Source: Bacteroidetes bacterium UBA2475
Lineage (GTDB): Bacteria; Bacteroidota; Bacteroidia; B-17B0; Aurantibacillaceae
DNA: 64,000 bases
Assembly (NCBI GenBank): GCA_002342065.1
Contig: DDPF01000013.1
Span: 310,001-374,000 of the forward strand
Direction: 5' to 3'
The position numbers and the translations under genes were made by a program. The notes beneath the pieces are model-generated. The model did no database searches. It saw only the letters and a program-made list of their open reading frames with translations, and was not told the DNA's origin. Shown in pieces: positions 23,169-32,397 of the stretch. Numbering within the stretch: the first letter of the stretch is position 1; the number at the start of each line of letters is the position of its first letter.

Positions 23169-24521
23169 CTAAAAACTGGTATAAAGCAATCTGCCCATTA
23201 AAAAATAAATGGTTATTCCAATAATATCGTTTAGGGTTGTAACAAAGGGGCCGGTTGCCAGCGCTGGGTTTATTTTAAACCTATTCATGGTCAATGGTAC
23301 AAAAGTTCCTAAAAAAGACGCGCACAAAATAACTGTGAAAAGCGCCACACTAACGGTAGCTGCCAATTGCCAGTCTTCAATTAAAAAAGAATAGCCACAA
23401 ATTAAAATAGAACAAATTAAACCGTTAATAACACCTACTCCCAGCTCTTTGGCCAGTTTTGGTAAGATCTTATCTCCTAAAAGTGTATTATTTGCAAGGC
23501 CTTGTACGATTATAGCACTACTCTGAACCCCAACATTACCGCCCATTGCACCAATTAAAGGAATAAAATATGCCATTTCTGGATGGATCTTGATCTGCTC
23601 CTCATAGCTGCCAATAATACGCGAACCCACTATACCACCACACATTCCCACTAAGAGCCAGGGGATCCTGGCACGTGATAAACGCCATGTGGAGTCATTC
23701 GAGTCTACGTCGTCAGAGATACCACTCATACGCTGGATATTCTCATCGGCTGTTTCCCTGATCACATCAAACACGTCATCAATGGTGATCCTGCCCACGA
23801 GTCTACCCAATTGATCTATAACGGGTAACACAACCAGATCATATTTTTGCATGATCTCGGCCACCTCTTCACTGGTAGTACTTGTTTTTACAAATTGAAT
23901 GTCCGGTTCGTAGATCTCCTCTACTCTGGCCAAAGGATGAGAAATAATAAGTTTTTTTAATGAAAGCATTCCAATTAAACGTTCATTATTATCTACAACA
24001 TAAACAGCATACATAACATCTACGTTATCTGTTTGTCTTCTTATTTCTTCAATACAGGCATTTACAGTTTCGAAAGCATAAATGCTTACTAACTCTTTTG
24101 CCATTAAAGATCCCGCAGTACCGTCCTCGTAATTGATCAACTCGGCAATATCGCTGGCCTGCTCAATATCCTCAATGTGCGAAAGTACCTCTTCCTGCCT
24201 GTTCTCGGGGAGTTCGGCAATAACATCGGCAGCATCATCACTCTGCATGTTATCTAACTGCTCGGCAATTTGCTTACTGCTAAAAGTGGTTAAAAGGTCT
24301 TCACGCGTATCATCATCTAATTCTAAAAGAACATCAGGGGCAATTTCATCATCCAGTAACTCATAAATGTAAGCTGCCTCATTAAGATTAAGCTGGTTAA
24401 TGATAATAGCAATATCCTGAGCATAAAATTCATTTAATTGCTCCTTTAAAAAAACAGTGTTCTTCTCTTCTATAGCATCTTTAATACTATCTATAAATTC
24501 AGATGTGATCTCGAATTGCAT
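23169..24521 (-). CDS. mgtE: Magnesium transporter MgtE
   Basis: This 450-residue protein has the MgtE layout. An acidic N-terminal superhelix (about 1-130; DDAADVIAELPENRQEEVLSHI) comes first, then tandem CBS domains (about 135-255; AGSLMAKELV, VLPVIDQLGRLVGRITIDDVFDVI), then five membrane helices with the pore segment GAMGGNVGVQSSAIIVQGLA and closing NDIIGITIYFLMG. The cytosolic domains sense Mg2+ and gate the channel. It is preceded and followed by unrelated genes and stands alone. Confidence 0.95.
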   Translation of the reverse strand: MQFEITSEFIDSIKDAIEEKNTVFLKEQLNEFYAQDIAIIINQLNLNEAAYIYELLDDEIAPDVLLELDDDTREDLLTTFSSKQIAEQLDNMQSDDAADVIAELPENRQEEVLSHIEDIEQASDIAELINYEDGTAGSLMAKELVSIYAFETVNACIEEIRRQTDNVDVMYAVYVVDNNERLIGMLSLKKLIISHPLARVEEIYEPDIQFVKTSTTSEEVAEIMQKYDLVVLPVIDQLGRLVGRITIDDVFDVIRETADENIQRMSGISDDVDSNDSTWRLSRARIPWLLVGMCGGIVGSRIIGSYEEQIKIHPEMAYFIPLIGAMGGNVGVQSSAIIVQGLANNTLLGDKILPKLAKELGVGVINGLICSILICGYSFLIEDWQLAATVSVALFTVILCASFLGTFVPLTMNRFKINPALATGPFVTTLNDIIGITIYFLMGRLLYTSF

Positions 24522-24583
24522 GTTTTAAAGTCACGCAAAAATAAAGAATTAAAGTTTAGGATTTACCGTTGAGACAAATTTTA

Positions 24584-24598
24584 ACCACATAGACACAT
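24584..24598. repeat. Single arm of the ACCACATAGACACAT repeat
   Basis: ACCACATAGACACAT here is identical to the left arm of the inverted repeat at 36432-36570. No matching right arm lies nearby, so this looks like a decayed copy in the gap before the HEAT-like gene. Confidence 0.55.
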
Positions 24599-24639
24599 TG
24601 ATAGAAAAGACGCTGCGCTTGAAAAAGTTTACATAGAAA

Positions 24640-25158
24640 CTAAGTGTTCAATAATTTAAGTGCATTTCGTATCCTCACTTTAATAGCAGCAGTCATTGGG
24701 TAATTTTGCATGTGCTCTAAATGCAGGCGTAACTCATTTTTTAACTCGGGATATTTTTTGCAGATACGCGAAGCAACCGTTATAGCAAAGGCTTTAACTG
24801 CAATTGGACTTTCTGCCGAAACGATAAGTCTAAAACAAGCATCAACCAGTGTACCTTCATGCTTTTCGGGAATTTCAATTTCCTGAAAAAATCTTAAAAT
24901 ATTACGCGGGATAGCCGGATGATTTTTGGGCTCATTTAGTTTTTTGATAAGCTTGCCCAGGTAAGGATTAATTAACTTGGGATGATCAATGGCCACATAA
25001 CTCATAGGCCAGGCAGCCCTTTGAGTGATACGGTAGTCACTGTTCAAAAAAACATCCATCAACTCTTTGAAACGTTTTTTATCGTCACCAATATACTTTA
25101 TAATAACATTTGTCAATGTTAAACTGTGTTCCTGCTCTAATCGTTTTGCAATATTCAT
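24640..25158 (-). CDS. Helical, HEAT-repeat-like protein of unknown function
   Basis: This 172-residue all-helical protein has regularly spaced basic helices (YRITQRAAWPMSYVAIDHPKL, IPRNILRFFQEIEIP, IAVKAFAITVASRICKKYPELKNELRLHLEHM), resembling HEAT/Armadillo repeats. It is conserved in style with Bacteroidota proteins of unknown role. The ATG at 25158 overlaps the EamA stop by ATGA, so translation is coupled. A longer in-frame extension to 25215 lies within the EamA gene and is rejected. Confidence 0.7.
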   Translation of the reverse strand: MNIAKRLEQEHSLTLTNVIIKYIGDDKKRFKELMDVFLNSDYRITQRAAWPMSYVAIDHPKLINPYLGKLIKKLNEPKNHPAIPRNILRFFQEIEIPEKHEGTLVDACFRLIVSAESPIAVKAFAITVASRICKKYPELKNELRLHLEHMQNYPMTAAIKVRIRNALKLLNT

Positions 25159-26090
25159 CTTAAAATAGAATCTCTCCAAATTAAAACAAAAACACCTAAA
25201 ACAGCAATAGCACAAGCAAAAATTGACTGTACGGTTATTTTTTCTTTATAATAAAAATAATTTATTGGCAACACTACAATTGGTAATAAAGCAAAAATAG
25301 TTTGCGCTGTAGCAACCGGTAAATGCTGAATGGCTATTAAGGAAAAAGAAACCCCCAACACCGGGCCAAACAAAGTACCAACGAACATATAAGGTAAACC
25401 ATTATTTTGATTTTTAAATATTGGTAAAGAATTTGCTTTCATGCGGCCGGTAATGATAGAGATAAAAAAAGCAGCGCCAAAAGCAAATAGTAAACGGATC
25501 CATACAGCGTGCAGGGTTGGAAGCTTTTCAGAATAATAATCCATTCCTAATTTTGATAATACCAAACCGGTACCTTGACATAAAGCACCCGATACACCAA
25601 ATAATATACCTTTTTTATTTCGGTGAAAACCTGCATTTTCAGAAGCAATTTTATCTTTTTTAGAAAGCGTTAGCCAAATTACACCGGCAATGGTAATTAC
25701 AATTCCGATGATGCCAATGAAATTCATTTTTTCATTCAACACTAAAAATCCCAATAACAGAGCTGATCCCGGAGCAATGGTGGTATAAAGACTTCCCAAC
25801 TTTGGACCAAGAATTCGGAAGGAGGTAAAACTAAAATAATCGCCAATACTAAATCCAATAATACCCGAAAGACCAAGAAACAAATAATGGTAAGGTTGTG
25901 GCAGAGAGAATAGTTCGGCAATATTTATTGGATAAAATATCAGTAAAAGAATGGAGATAACTATCCATGCTAAAAATAAACGGTATTGGTTAAGTGCAGC
26001 AGTGCCAAAGCGGTTGGCTGCTTCGGTAAATGGAAAGATACCAATGCTCCAGCAAACTGTTGTTAAAAGAGCTATGAGTTCGCCGTACAT
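25155..26090 (-). CDS. EamA/DMT-superfamily permease
   Basis: This 311-residue protein with about ten membrane helices has two EamA repeats. The first is seen around GLSGIIGFSIGDYFSFTSFRILG and the second around FVGTLFGPVLGVSFSLIAIQHLPVATAQTI, each followed by the typical LPIVVLPINYFYYKEKIT. The family exports metabolites such as amino acids or nucleotides across the inner membrane; the substrate is unknown. It is co-translated with the HEAT-like protein downstream. ATG 26090 is the first start. Confidence 0.87.
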   Translation of the reverse strand: MYGELIALLTTVCWSIGIFPFTEAANRFGTAALNQYRLFLAWIVISILLLIFYPINIAELFSLPQPYHYLFLGLSGIIGFSIGDYFSFTSFRILGPKLGSLYTTIAPGSALLLGFLVLNEKMNFIGIIGIVITIAGVIWLTLSKKDKIASENAGFHRNKKGILFGVSGALCQGTGLVLSKLGMDYYSEKLPTLHAVWIRLLFAFGAAFFISIITGRMKANSLPIFKNQNNGLPYMFVGTLFGPVLGVSFSLIAIQHLPVATAQTIFALLPIVVLPINYFYYKEKITVQSIFACAIAVLGVFVLIWRDSILR

Positions 26091-26121
26091 TTATTGTTCC
26101 TGGTTTCTTGTTTCTTGTTCT

Positions 26122-26198
26122 GACTGCCTACTGTAAACTGCTAACTGATTTTGTTTCTTGTTCTAAACTGCCTACTGCTTACTGTTAACTGCTTACTT
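26122..26198. repeat. Two short arrays of 7-bp-period ACTG repeats
   Basis: Two arrays (about 26122-26147 and 26165-26198) of units like aaactgc-ctactgc-ttactgt-taactgc are separated by a TTTGTTTCTTG stretch. ACTG recurs every seven bases, as at 2737-2769. The end overlaps the stop of the yggS gene. Confidence 0.6.
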
Positions 26199-26855
26199 CT
26201 TATAATTTCGTCCTCCAAAAATACTGCTGCCAATACGGATCATGTTACTTCCCTCTTCTATTGCAATTTTATAATCGCTGCTCATACCGTAACTCAAAAT
26301 ATGGGTATCAAAACCAAAGAACTTTGAACTAAGAGCAAATTCTTTTAACGAAAGGAACTCTTTTCTTATTTGCCCTTCATCATCTGTATTGCTGGCCATT
26401 GCCATAAAGCCAAGGATCTTTACCTTCGTTAACTGCTTAAATAATTCCGACTTCAAAAAGGCTTCGCACTCTTCAAATGAAAAACCAAATTTTGTTTCTT
26501 CCTGCGCTATATATATTTGCAGTAAACAATTAACTGTTCTGCCATTCTTTAAAGCTTGTTTATTTATTTCCTGCAATAATTTCACAGAATCAACTCCATG
26601 AATTAAATGCACAAACGGAACAATGTGCTTTACCTTATTGCTTTGTAAGTGACCAATAAAATGCCAGCGAATGTCTTCGGGTAGTTCTAGCTGTTTATCT
26701 ACTAACTCCTGAACGTAATTTTCACCAAAATCTTTTTGTCCGGCTTCATAAGCCTCCATGATCATGTCGTTTGGTTTAGTTTTAGAAACGGCAACCAAAG
26801 TAACGTTAGAAGGCAATGAGTTTTTTAATTGTATTAGATTTTCTTTAACTGACAT
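26193..26855 (-). CDS. YggS/PLPBP family pyridoxal-phosphate homeostasis protein
   Basis: This 220-residue TIM-barrel protein has the PLP-binding Lys in VAVSKTKPNDMI, followed by DFGENYVQELVDK, WHFIGHLQSNKVKHIV, FGFSFEECEAF, LGFMAMASNTDD and the closing LSYGMSSDYKIAIEEGSNMIRIGSSIFGGR. These are the conserved YggS blocks. It binds free PLP and buffers vitamin B6 and amino-acid metabolism in the cytoplasm without a known catalytic reaction. It is located between the heptamer repeats and an inverted repeat, apart from other genes. Confidence 0.95.
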   Translation of the reverse strand: MSVKENLIQLKNSLPSNVTLVAVSKTKPNDMIMEAYEAGQKDFGENYVQELVDKQLELPEDIRWHFIGHLQSNKVKHIVPFVHLIHGVDSVKLLQEINKQALKNGRTVNCLLQIYIAQEETKFGFSFEECEAFLKSELFKQLTKVKILGFMAMASNTDDEGQIRKEFLSLKEFALSSKFFGFDTHILSYGMSSDYKIAIEEGSNMIRIGSSIFGGRNYKK

Positions 26856-26870
26856 TACAGTGTTATTTTA

Positions 26871-26942
26871 AGCCACAGATTGCGCTGATTTTCGCGGATA
26901 ATTATTTAAGATCAATCTGTGTTATCGGTGAAATCTGCGGCT
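26871..26942. repeat. Inverted repeat, CAGATT family
   Basis: AGCCACAGATT (26871-26881) pairs with AATCTGCGGCT (26932-26942) with one mismatch. The interior has short CGC/GAT-rich copies of the same motif (tgcgctgattttcgcggat). Similar elements lie at 55181-55250 and 59884-60035. Confidence 0.6.
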
Positions 26943-26944
26943 TT

Positions 26945-28195
26945 TTACTCATCTTCAAAACTATAAATAACCAATCCGCTTCTCATTTTAGGTTCAACCC
27001 AGGTAGATTTTGGAGGCATGATATTGTTGGTATCGGCTATCCATTTTAAATGATCCATAGTTACAGGATACAAGCCAAATGCAACTTCGGCCTTATCTTC
27101 ATCCACAGATCTTTTAAGTGCTTCAGGGCCTTTAATACCTGGAATAAATCCAATACGTTTATCTATTTTAAGATCGTGTATACCAAATAATGGTGACAAA
27201 ATATGTTCGGTTAAAATAGAGGCGTCCAAACTTCCAACCGGATCATCACTATTGTAAGTCCCTTTTTTACAAATAAGCGAATACCACTTACCATCGGCAT
27301 ACATGCTTATCTCGTGCTTCTTTGCAGGTTTGTAAATAGTTTCCTTTATTTCTTTTACTTCGAATTTATCTTTTAATTTTTGAAGTAATTCATTTACCGT
27401 TGAATTATTAAGGTCTTTTACAATACGGTTGTAATCATAAATTTTTAATTGTGTTTCTGAAAAGAAAACACCCAAATAATAATTAAAAGCTTCTTTACCC
27501 GTATAATTTTTTTTGGCTTTACGTTTTATGTTCCCTAATAACGCAGATGAAGCTGAACGGTGATGCCCATCAGCAATATAAATACTTGGAATTGAAGAAA
27601 AACGTTTTGAAACAAGATCTACATTTTTTGTATCGCTTAATACCCATAAGGTGTGGCGCACTTTATCGGTGGTTGTAAAATCGTAATGCGGCACTGCTTT
27701 TGAGATATCCGAAATTAAATTATCCAAAGCTGTATCGTTAGGATAGCAAAATAAAACAGGCTCTGCATTAAATTCGCACACCTCTAAATAATCCTTTAAT
27801 TTCTCTTCACGCTGTGTAATGGTCTGCTCGTGAATTTTGATAACACCATTCATGTAATCATCAATGCTTGTGCAGCCAATGATACCAATGAATTCAATAT
27901 TATTTTTTATTTGACGATAAATATAATAAGCAGGTTTTTCATCACGTTGGAAAATCTTTTCTTTAATGAAGGATTTAAAACGACGCTTTACTTTTACCAA
28001 TCTTTCCTTCGATCCGGGTTTTGTTCTAACCCCATCATCAAAATCAGGATTAATAACATGCAAAAAAGTAAAAGGATTGCCTGCTAATTTTTCTTTTAGT
28101 TCGGCAGGATTATAACCATCCACACTACGCGAAGCTACTAAGTGTACCTTATCGTTGGTTGGCCTTAAGCCTTTAAAAGGGAGAACTGTTGCCAT
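26945..28195 (-). CDS. DUF1015 family protein
   Basis: This 416-residue protein is recognised by the DUF1015 opening FKGLRPTNDKVHLVASRSVDGYNPAELKEKLAGNPFTFLHVINPD and by IYIADGHHRSASSALLGN in the middle. The function is unknown; the family usually lies next to serine-biosynthesis genes in Bacteroidota, as here with a SerA-type gene upstream on the same strand. The conserved ADGHHR segment suggests a catalytic or ligand site. It ends 3 bp after the inverted repeat and is separated from the dehydrogenase by the hairpin repeat at 28199-28279. Confidence 0.92.
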   Translation of the reverse strand: MATVLPFKGLRPTNDKVHLVASRSVDGYNPAELKEKLAGNPFTFLHVINPDFDDGVRTKPGSKERLVKVKRRFKSFIKEKIFQRDEKPAYYIYRQIKNNIEFIGIIGCTSIDDYMNGVIKIHEQTITQREEKLKDYLEVCEFNAEPVLFCYPNDTALDNLISDISKAVPHYDFTTTDKVRHTLWVLSDTKNVDLVSKRFSSIPSIYIADGHHRSASSALLGNIKRKAKKNYTGKEAFNYYLGVFFSETQLKIYDYNRIVKDLNNSTVNELLQKLKDKFEVKEIKETIYKPAKKHEISMYADGKWYSLICKKGTYNSDDPVGSLDASILTEHILSPLFGIHDLKIDKRIGFIPGIKGPEALKRSVDEDKAEVAFGLYPVTMDHLKWIADTNNIMPPKSTWVEPKMRSGLVIYSFEDE

Positions 28196-28198
28196 ATT

Positions 28199-28279
28199 TA
28201 GTTATTAGTTAATAGGGATTAGTTATCAGGATAGTTATAGGTTTTAATCTATTAACTATTCGCTAATTACTAATAACTA
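28199..28279. repeat. Imperfect inverted repeat between DUF1015 and SerA-type genes
   Basis: TAGTTATTAGTTAATAG (28199-28215) is mirrored by CTATTAACTA (28249-28258) and CTAATAACTA (28270-28279), with an 11-base insertion splitting the right arm. It fills the gap and overlaps the dehydrogenase stop codon. Confidence 0.5.
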
Positions 28280-29230
28280 CTTTAACGCTTCAATTAATTT
28301 TTCTGCCAATTCAACACCTATACGTTCCTGCGCTTCGTTAGTAGCAGCACCAATGTGCGGTGTTAAAGAAATTTTTGGATGTTTTAAAATAGCTATTGAT
28401 GGGCGTGGTTCGTTCTCGAATACATCTAAACAGGCATGAGAAACTTTTCCGCTGTTCAATGCTTCTAAAAGATCGTCTTCGTTTATTACACCACCACGTG
28501 CGGTATTAACTAATATCACTCCGTTCTTCATAGAAGCAATTTCGTGACGTGTAATTAATTTACCACCCGGAACGTGAAAAGTAATATAATCTGAATTTTG
28601 AATGACCTTATCCATACCAACGGTTTTGATACTTACGGAGGCCGCTTTTTCATTGCCGTCAATTTCAATATCTATTTTTGCATCTGTAACAAAGGGATCA
28701 AAGGCCAGAACTTTCATTCCCAGACCTAGAGCCATTTTAGCAACGGTTTGGCCTATTCTTCCAAAACCAACAATCCCCATGGTTTTACCTCTTAGCTCAA
28801 TACCTTTTGCGTATTTTTTCTTAAGGTCATCAAATTTATCTTCGCCGCTATTGGGCATCTGGCGGTTACTATCGTATAAAAAACGGGCTGCATTAAATAA
28901 ATGAGCAAATACCAATTCGGCTACGGAGTTGCTTGAGGCAGCCGGTGTATTAATTACGTTAATGCCTTTTGATCTTGCGTACTCCACATCAATATTATCC
29001 ATACCTACTCCACCACGGGCAATAACCTTTAAGCCGGGACAAGCATCAATAATATCTTTTCTTATTTTGGAAGCGCTGCGAACAGTAACTGCAACATAAC
29101 CTTTATCGTTAATTTCTTTTGCGATGTTATCCTGTTCAACTTTTTCGGTAACAACTGTAAAGCCTGCTTTTTCCAGCAATCCCTTTCCAACAGCATCTAT
29201 GCCATCGTTTGCCAATATTTTTTTACTCAT
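28277..29230 (-). CDS. serA: D-3-phosphoglycerate dehydrogenase-type D-2-hydroxyacid dehydrogenase
   Basis: This 317-residue NAD-dependent dehydrogenase has the Rossmann signature GIVGFGRIGQTVAKMALGLG. The catalytic Arg lies in NTARGGVINEDDLLEAL, the Glu in DVFENEP and the His in LTPHIGAAT. There is no C-terminal ACT domain, so allosteric control by serine as in E. coli SerA is not expected. In Bacteroidota this short form next to DUF1015 is the usual phosphoglycerate dehydrogenase for serine synthesis, so serA is likely. serC is not in view. Confidence 0.88.
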   Translation of the reverse strand: MSKKILANDGIDAVGKGLLEKAGFTVVTEKVEQDNIAKEINDKGYVAVTVRSASKIRKDIIDACPGLKVIARGGVGMDNIDVEYARSKGINVINTPAASSNSVAELVFAHLFNAARFLYDSNRQMPNSGEDKFDDLKKKYAKGIELRGKTMGIVGFGRIGQTVAKMALGLGMKVLAFDPFVTDAKIDIEIDGNEKAASVSIKTVGMDKVIQNSDYITFHVPGGKLITRHEIASMKNGVILVNTARGGVINEDDLLEALNSGKVSHACLDVFENEPRPSIAILKHPKISLTPHIGAATNEAQERIGVELAEKLIEALK

Positions 29231-29305
29231 AATTAAATCCTAATAAATATTAAGAATTTAAATGTAAAGATTAATTGCTCAAAAAAATAGTATTAGGCAA
29301 AAAAA

Positions 29306-30844
29306 TTAAAATTTAACCCCAACTGTAGCAGAAATATTGGTGGCATTGTATTTTATTTTGGCCTGGTAGTCACGCGTCTGGTAAAGGTCATACACCTCGG
29401 TACTCAAGGTTTTTACCCAAACAAAATCAAAATACAAATTATTTTTTGTTCTAAAACCGGCACCTATCGAAAATGAGTTTCTTACAAAATCTCCTGCAAA
29501 AACATCTCCAAAAGGGCTGCCCTGCATATTATAACCCACACGCAGCATTACAGGCTTAATGTTAAACTCACTGCCTATGCGTACGTTATGCCCGTTACTA
29601 TATTTCTTTTTTATAACTGCATTAACTCCAGCAAAATCACCTATATCGCCACTACTTAATGAGGCAGTTTTATAATTTACCATTTCATAATCTACACCTA
29701 TTGCAACTAATTTGCCAATTATAAATGCTGTGTTAGCACTTATTCTTGAAGGGGTAATAATTGTATAATTAAAATAGCCGCCATCTTCGGGATCTTTTAC
29801 ACTTACTGTTTGTGCAGGATCTTTATCAAAAGATGAAACCATTGCATTATAATACTCATCCTTTAAAGTATAAATAGTTGGTGTATGGTAATAAAAACCA
29901 AAACGCACCTGATCGCTTGGTCTGAAAATACCACCTATCTTTAAATTTACACCACTACCTTTTGTTTTAAAATATTCAGTGTATGTAAGACTTTTAAAAC
30001 CAAGCATCTGTTGATAGTCAGAATGCAGGTTAGGTATTGCCTCAAGATAAGTTGTAGTATAAGTTAAAGGAGGCGTTGAAGATGTATATCCTATACGCAT
30101 ACTATCTTTATCATCAACTTCGTTGTGTGTTAAGGTAGATGTATATTCTACTCTCGGCAAGCCAAGGCTCGCACCAAAATAAAACTGATCTTTTAATGCA
30201 TAGGCATAAGAAAAATTAAGTTCATTAACTTTTCCTGATGTTACAAGGTCGCGGGTTTGTTTTACGCTTCGCTTTGTGTCTACTAAAGAGTTGTATCGTC
30301 TGTTTACGGTATCCTTATCCAATAAATATGCCTGATAAGCCAAACCTTCATAAAAACTATTTAAATTACCATAAGATTGATTGGCAATATCTGACATATC
30401 TTTTAAAATAGAATTATTATTCGTGTAAGAAGCCATCCTAGTTTTGTTAAGGAAGTTTTGCGTTTGAGAATTAGTAAAAGAGATAATATTCCTGCTTTCC
30501 TTATCATTCTTAGCTTCCCAGCCACCAAGGATCCCGAAATTATTAAAAACAAAAGCAGCGTTTGAAATACTTGTGGATTTAGAGTTAATTATCCCTTCGT
30601 TATTGGTAGTTCTTAAACCACCCGAAAAATTTATTTCTCCTCTTCTGTAAAGTCCTAAACCTGCAGGGTTATATGCTGCACAGCTAAGATCGGCACCAAG
30701 AGAACCAAAAGCCCCGCCCATTGCAACAAAACGTGAAGATCCATTTGTACCGTAACGTGAGTAACGGATTGCGTCAATATCATTCTGAGAATGAACATTC
30801 AAACCTAAAATTAAAAGGCTGAATAAAAATTTAAAGCGATACAT
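29306..30844 (-). CDS. OmpP1/FadL-like outer-membrane beta-barrel protein
   Basis: This 512-residue protein has a signal peptide (LFSLLILGLNVHSQ). The N-terminal plug-like segment SRYGTNGSSRFVAMGGAFGSLGADLSCAAYNPAGLGLYRRGEI is diagnostic for FadL/OmpP1 relatives (RFVAMGGAFGSLGADLS then NPAGL). Alternating amphipathic strands to the end and the final V-K-F are typical of a barrel. It would import hydrophobic molecules or act as a porin-like protein. ATG 30844 directly precedes the signal peptide. The frame is open a further 87 codons into the preceding gene, but that part reads Val/Ile-rich nonsense from its low-complexity DNA and is rejected. It is four bases after the preceding gene, so likely one operon. 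Confidence 0.85.
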   Translation of the reverse strand: MYRFKFLFSLLILGLNVHSQNDIDAIRYSRYGTNGSSRFVAMGGAFGSLGADLSCAAYNPAGLGLYRRGEINFSGGLRTTNNEGIINSKSTSISNAAFVFNNFGILGGWEAKNDKESRNIISFTNSQTQNFLNKTRMASYTNNNSILKDMSDIANQSYGNLNSFYEGLAYQAYLLDKDTVNRRYNSLVDTKRSVKQTRDLVTSGKVNELNFSYAYALKDQFYFGASLGLPRVEYTSTLTHNEVDDKDSMRIGYTSSTPPLTYTTTYLEAIPNLHSDYQQMLGFKSLTYTEYFKTKGSGVNLKIGGIFRPSDQVRFGFYYHTPTIYTLKDEYYNAMVSSFDKDPAQTVSVKDPEDGGYFNYTIITPSRISANTAFIIGKLVAIGVDYEMVNYKTASLSSGDIGDFAGVNAVIKKKYSNGHNVRIGSEFNIKPVMLRVGYNMQGSPFGDVFAGDFVRNSFSIGAGFRTKNNLYFDFVWVKTLSTEVYDLYQTRDYQAKIKYNATNISATVGVKF

Positions 30845-30848
30845 AAAA

Positions 30849-32258
30849 TTATCTTGGACGGTTACCGCCTCCGCTATTTGAATTTCTTGGACTTGATGAT
30901 CCGCTGCCACTATTATTGCTTCCACCACTGTTAGAGTTAGAATTACTTGGGCTCTCAAAACTACTACCCTGGTTACGACCTGAACCTGAATTAGAGTTAG
31001 AACCACCATTATCATAATTAGTATTCTTACCTGAACCTGAATTTCCGGAATTACTATTTTCGTAAGTACCAATATTTTTACCTGGATTAGTAGTATTTCT
31101 GCCACCGCCTGTTTTAATTGGATCAGAATTTACGTTTCCACCATTGCCTGTATTTTTTACAGGATTAGTATTGGTGTTGGTATTTGTATTACCCAATCCA
31201 AAATTTGGCCAAAAACCTGTATTATCTTTTGGTGTATTTTTTACAGGATTTGTTTCCGTTTTACCAGGGTAAGTTTCTGATGTAGAATTTCCACGTGGTG
31301 TTGTATATCCGGGTTGCGAATTAATAGAACTATTACCAAAATTCTCTACAGAAGAATTACTTACTTTTTTACGAGGCACTTCTGTGAATTTTGGAGTTGT
31401 TTCTTGTTTTATAGCAACTTCATTAATGAATTGTTGACGAGCACTACCTGCTTCATCAACCGACATGCCCGGTGTGGTTTTACGGTTTCCGTTACCGCCA
31501 CCATTACTGCCTCTTGGACCGTATGAACCCTGACTGTATGAACTGTTAACATCGAAGCTGTTATAATAACCCCAGTTTGAGCCATTGTAATACCCGTTAT
31601 TGTAACCATTATAATATCCCGCCCAATAAGGATTGTAGCCGTAATTACCTACACCGCAAAAATTAGAATAGGGGTTGTAGTAAGGATCAAAATATGGATT
31701 ACCCCAATAAGGATTGTTGCAACCGTAATAACCGCCAAAACCATTTCCAAATCCACCACCGTATCCATAACCACCATTACCATAATAATTACCGGTGCTG
31801 AACACTAAAGAAAGTCCGCTATTGTAATTATTAAATTGGTTTGATGGCATAAAATAGTTGTAAGAACCATAAATACTGGAACCGTAGTTATATGGATTTT
31901 GGTTATACATATAAGCATTGGTATAATAATTATCATAATAGCCTACACCCGACACCGGATTATTAAAACGGCGCATTTGTGATGCATACTTATAATCATA
32001 ATAATCGTCTGAATTGTATTGCGGATCTTGATAATAAGGATTAGCATCGTCTTTAGCTTTTTCCGCCAAAGCAGCTTCTTCCTGTTTTTGTTTTTCCTCC
32101 GCTTCTTTTTTTGCTCTTTGCTCCGCAGCAATTTTTGCTAATCGTTTTTCTTCCGACGGACTTGTATAAATGTCATCGTTGTAAGAAGCGATCTGGGAGG
32201 TTTTACACGAACTAAATATTAGTGCAAAAAGAGCTAGTGGGACTAAGAATTTTTTCAT
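30849..32258 (-). CDS. Low-complexity lipoprotein, Asn/Gly/Tyr/Ser-rich (prion-like)
   Basis: This 469-residue protein begins with a signal peptide and lipobox (LIFSSC-K, about residue 18). A charged coiled-coil (about 38-75; Ala/Lys/Glu-rich AEQRAKKEAEEKQKQEE) follows, and then a long Tyr/Gly/Asn-rich region with YYGNGGYGYGGG-type repeats (about 100-235). A Ser/Asn/Gly tail (about 330-469) contains TNTNTNTN and SNSNSGGSN. This composition is like self-assembling, adhesive or prion-like domains. The function is unknown; a cell-surface or matrix role is possible. The downstream barrel gene starts 4 bp later, suggesting a functional pair. Confidence 0.8.
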   Translation of the reverse strand: MKKFLVPLALFALIFSSCKTSQIASYNDDIYTSPSEEKRLAKIAAEQRAKKEAEEKQKQEEAALAEKAKDDANPYYQDPQYNSDDYYDYKYASQMRRFNNPVSGVGYYDNYYTNAYMYNQNPYNYGSSIYGSYNYFMPSNQFNNYNSGLSLVFSTGNYYGNGGYGYGGGFGNGFGGYYGCNNPYWGNPYFDPYYNPYSNFCGVGNYGYNPYWAGYYNGYNNGYYNGSNWGYYNSFDVNSSYSQGSYGPRGSNGGGNGNRKTTPGMSVDEAGSARQQFINEVAIKQETTPKFTEVPRKKVSNSSVENFGNSSINSQPGYTTPRGNSTSETYPGKTETNPVKNTPKDNTGFWPNFGLGNTNTNTNTNPVKNTGNGGNVNSDPIKTGGGRNTTNPGKNIGTYENSNSGNSGSGKNTNYDNGGSNSNSGSGRNQGSSFESPSNSNSNSGGSNNSGSGSSSPRNSNSGGGNRPR

Positions 32259-32397
32259 CGCAAATTTTTTAATAGTTAATAATATTGCGGAGATTTTAAG
32301 TAAATTTACGCAAAAACAAGCTATTATTTTTAAATTTTACATTTTTTATCAGTTTAATTATAAACAGATAAGATGTTACACAGAACTAAATTGATTT

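Noticed and set aside
30845..31105. N-terminal extension of the FadL-like barrel gene by 87 codons
   Set aside because: It lies inside the upstream gene's low-complexity region and gives Val/Ile-rich nonsense. The ATG at 30844 fits a normal signal peptide.
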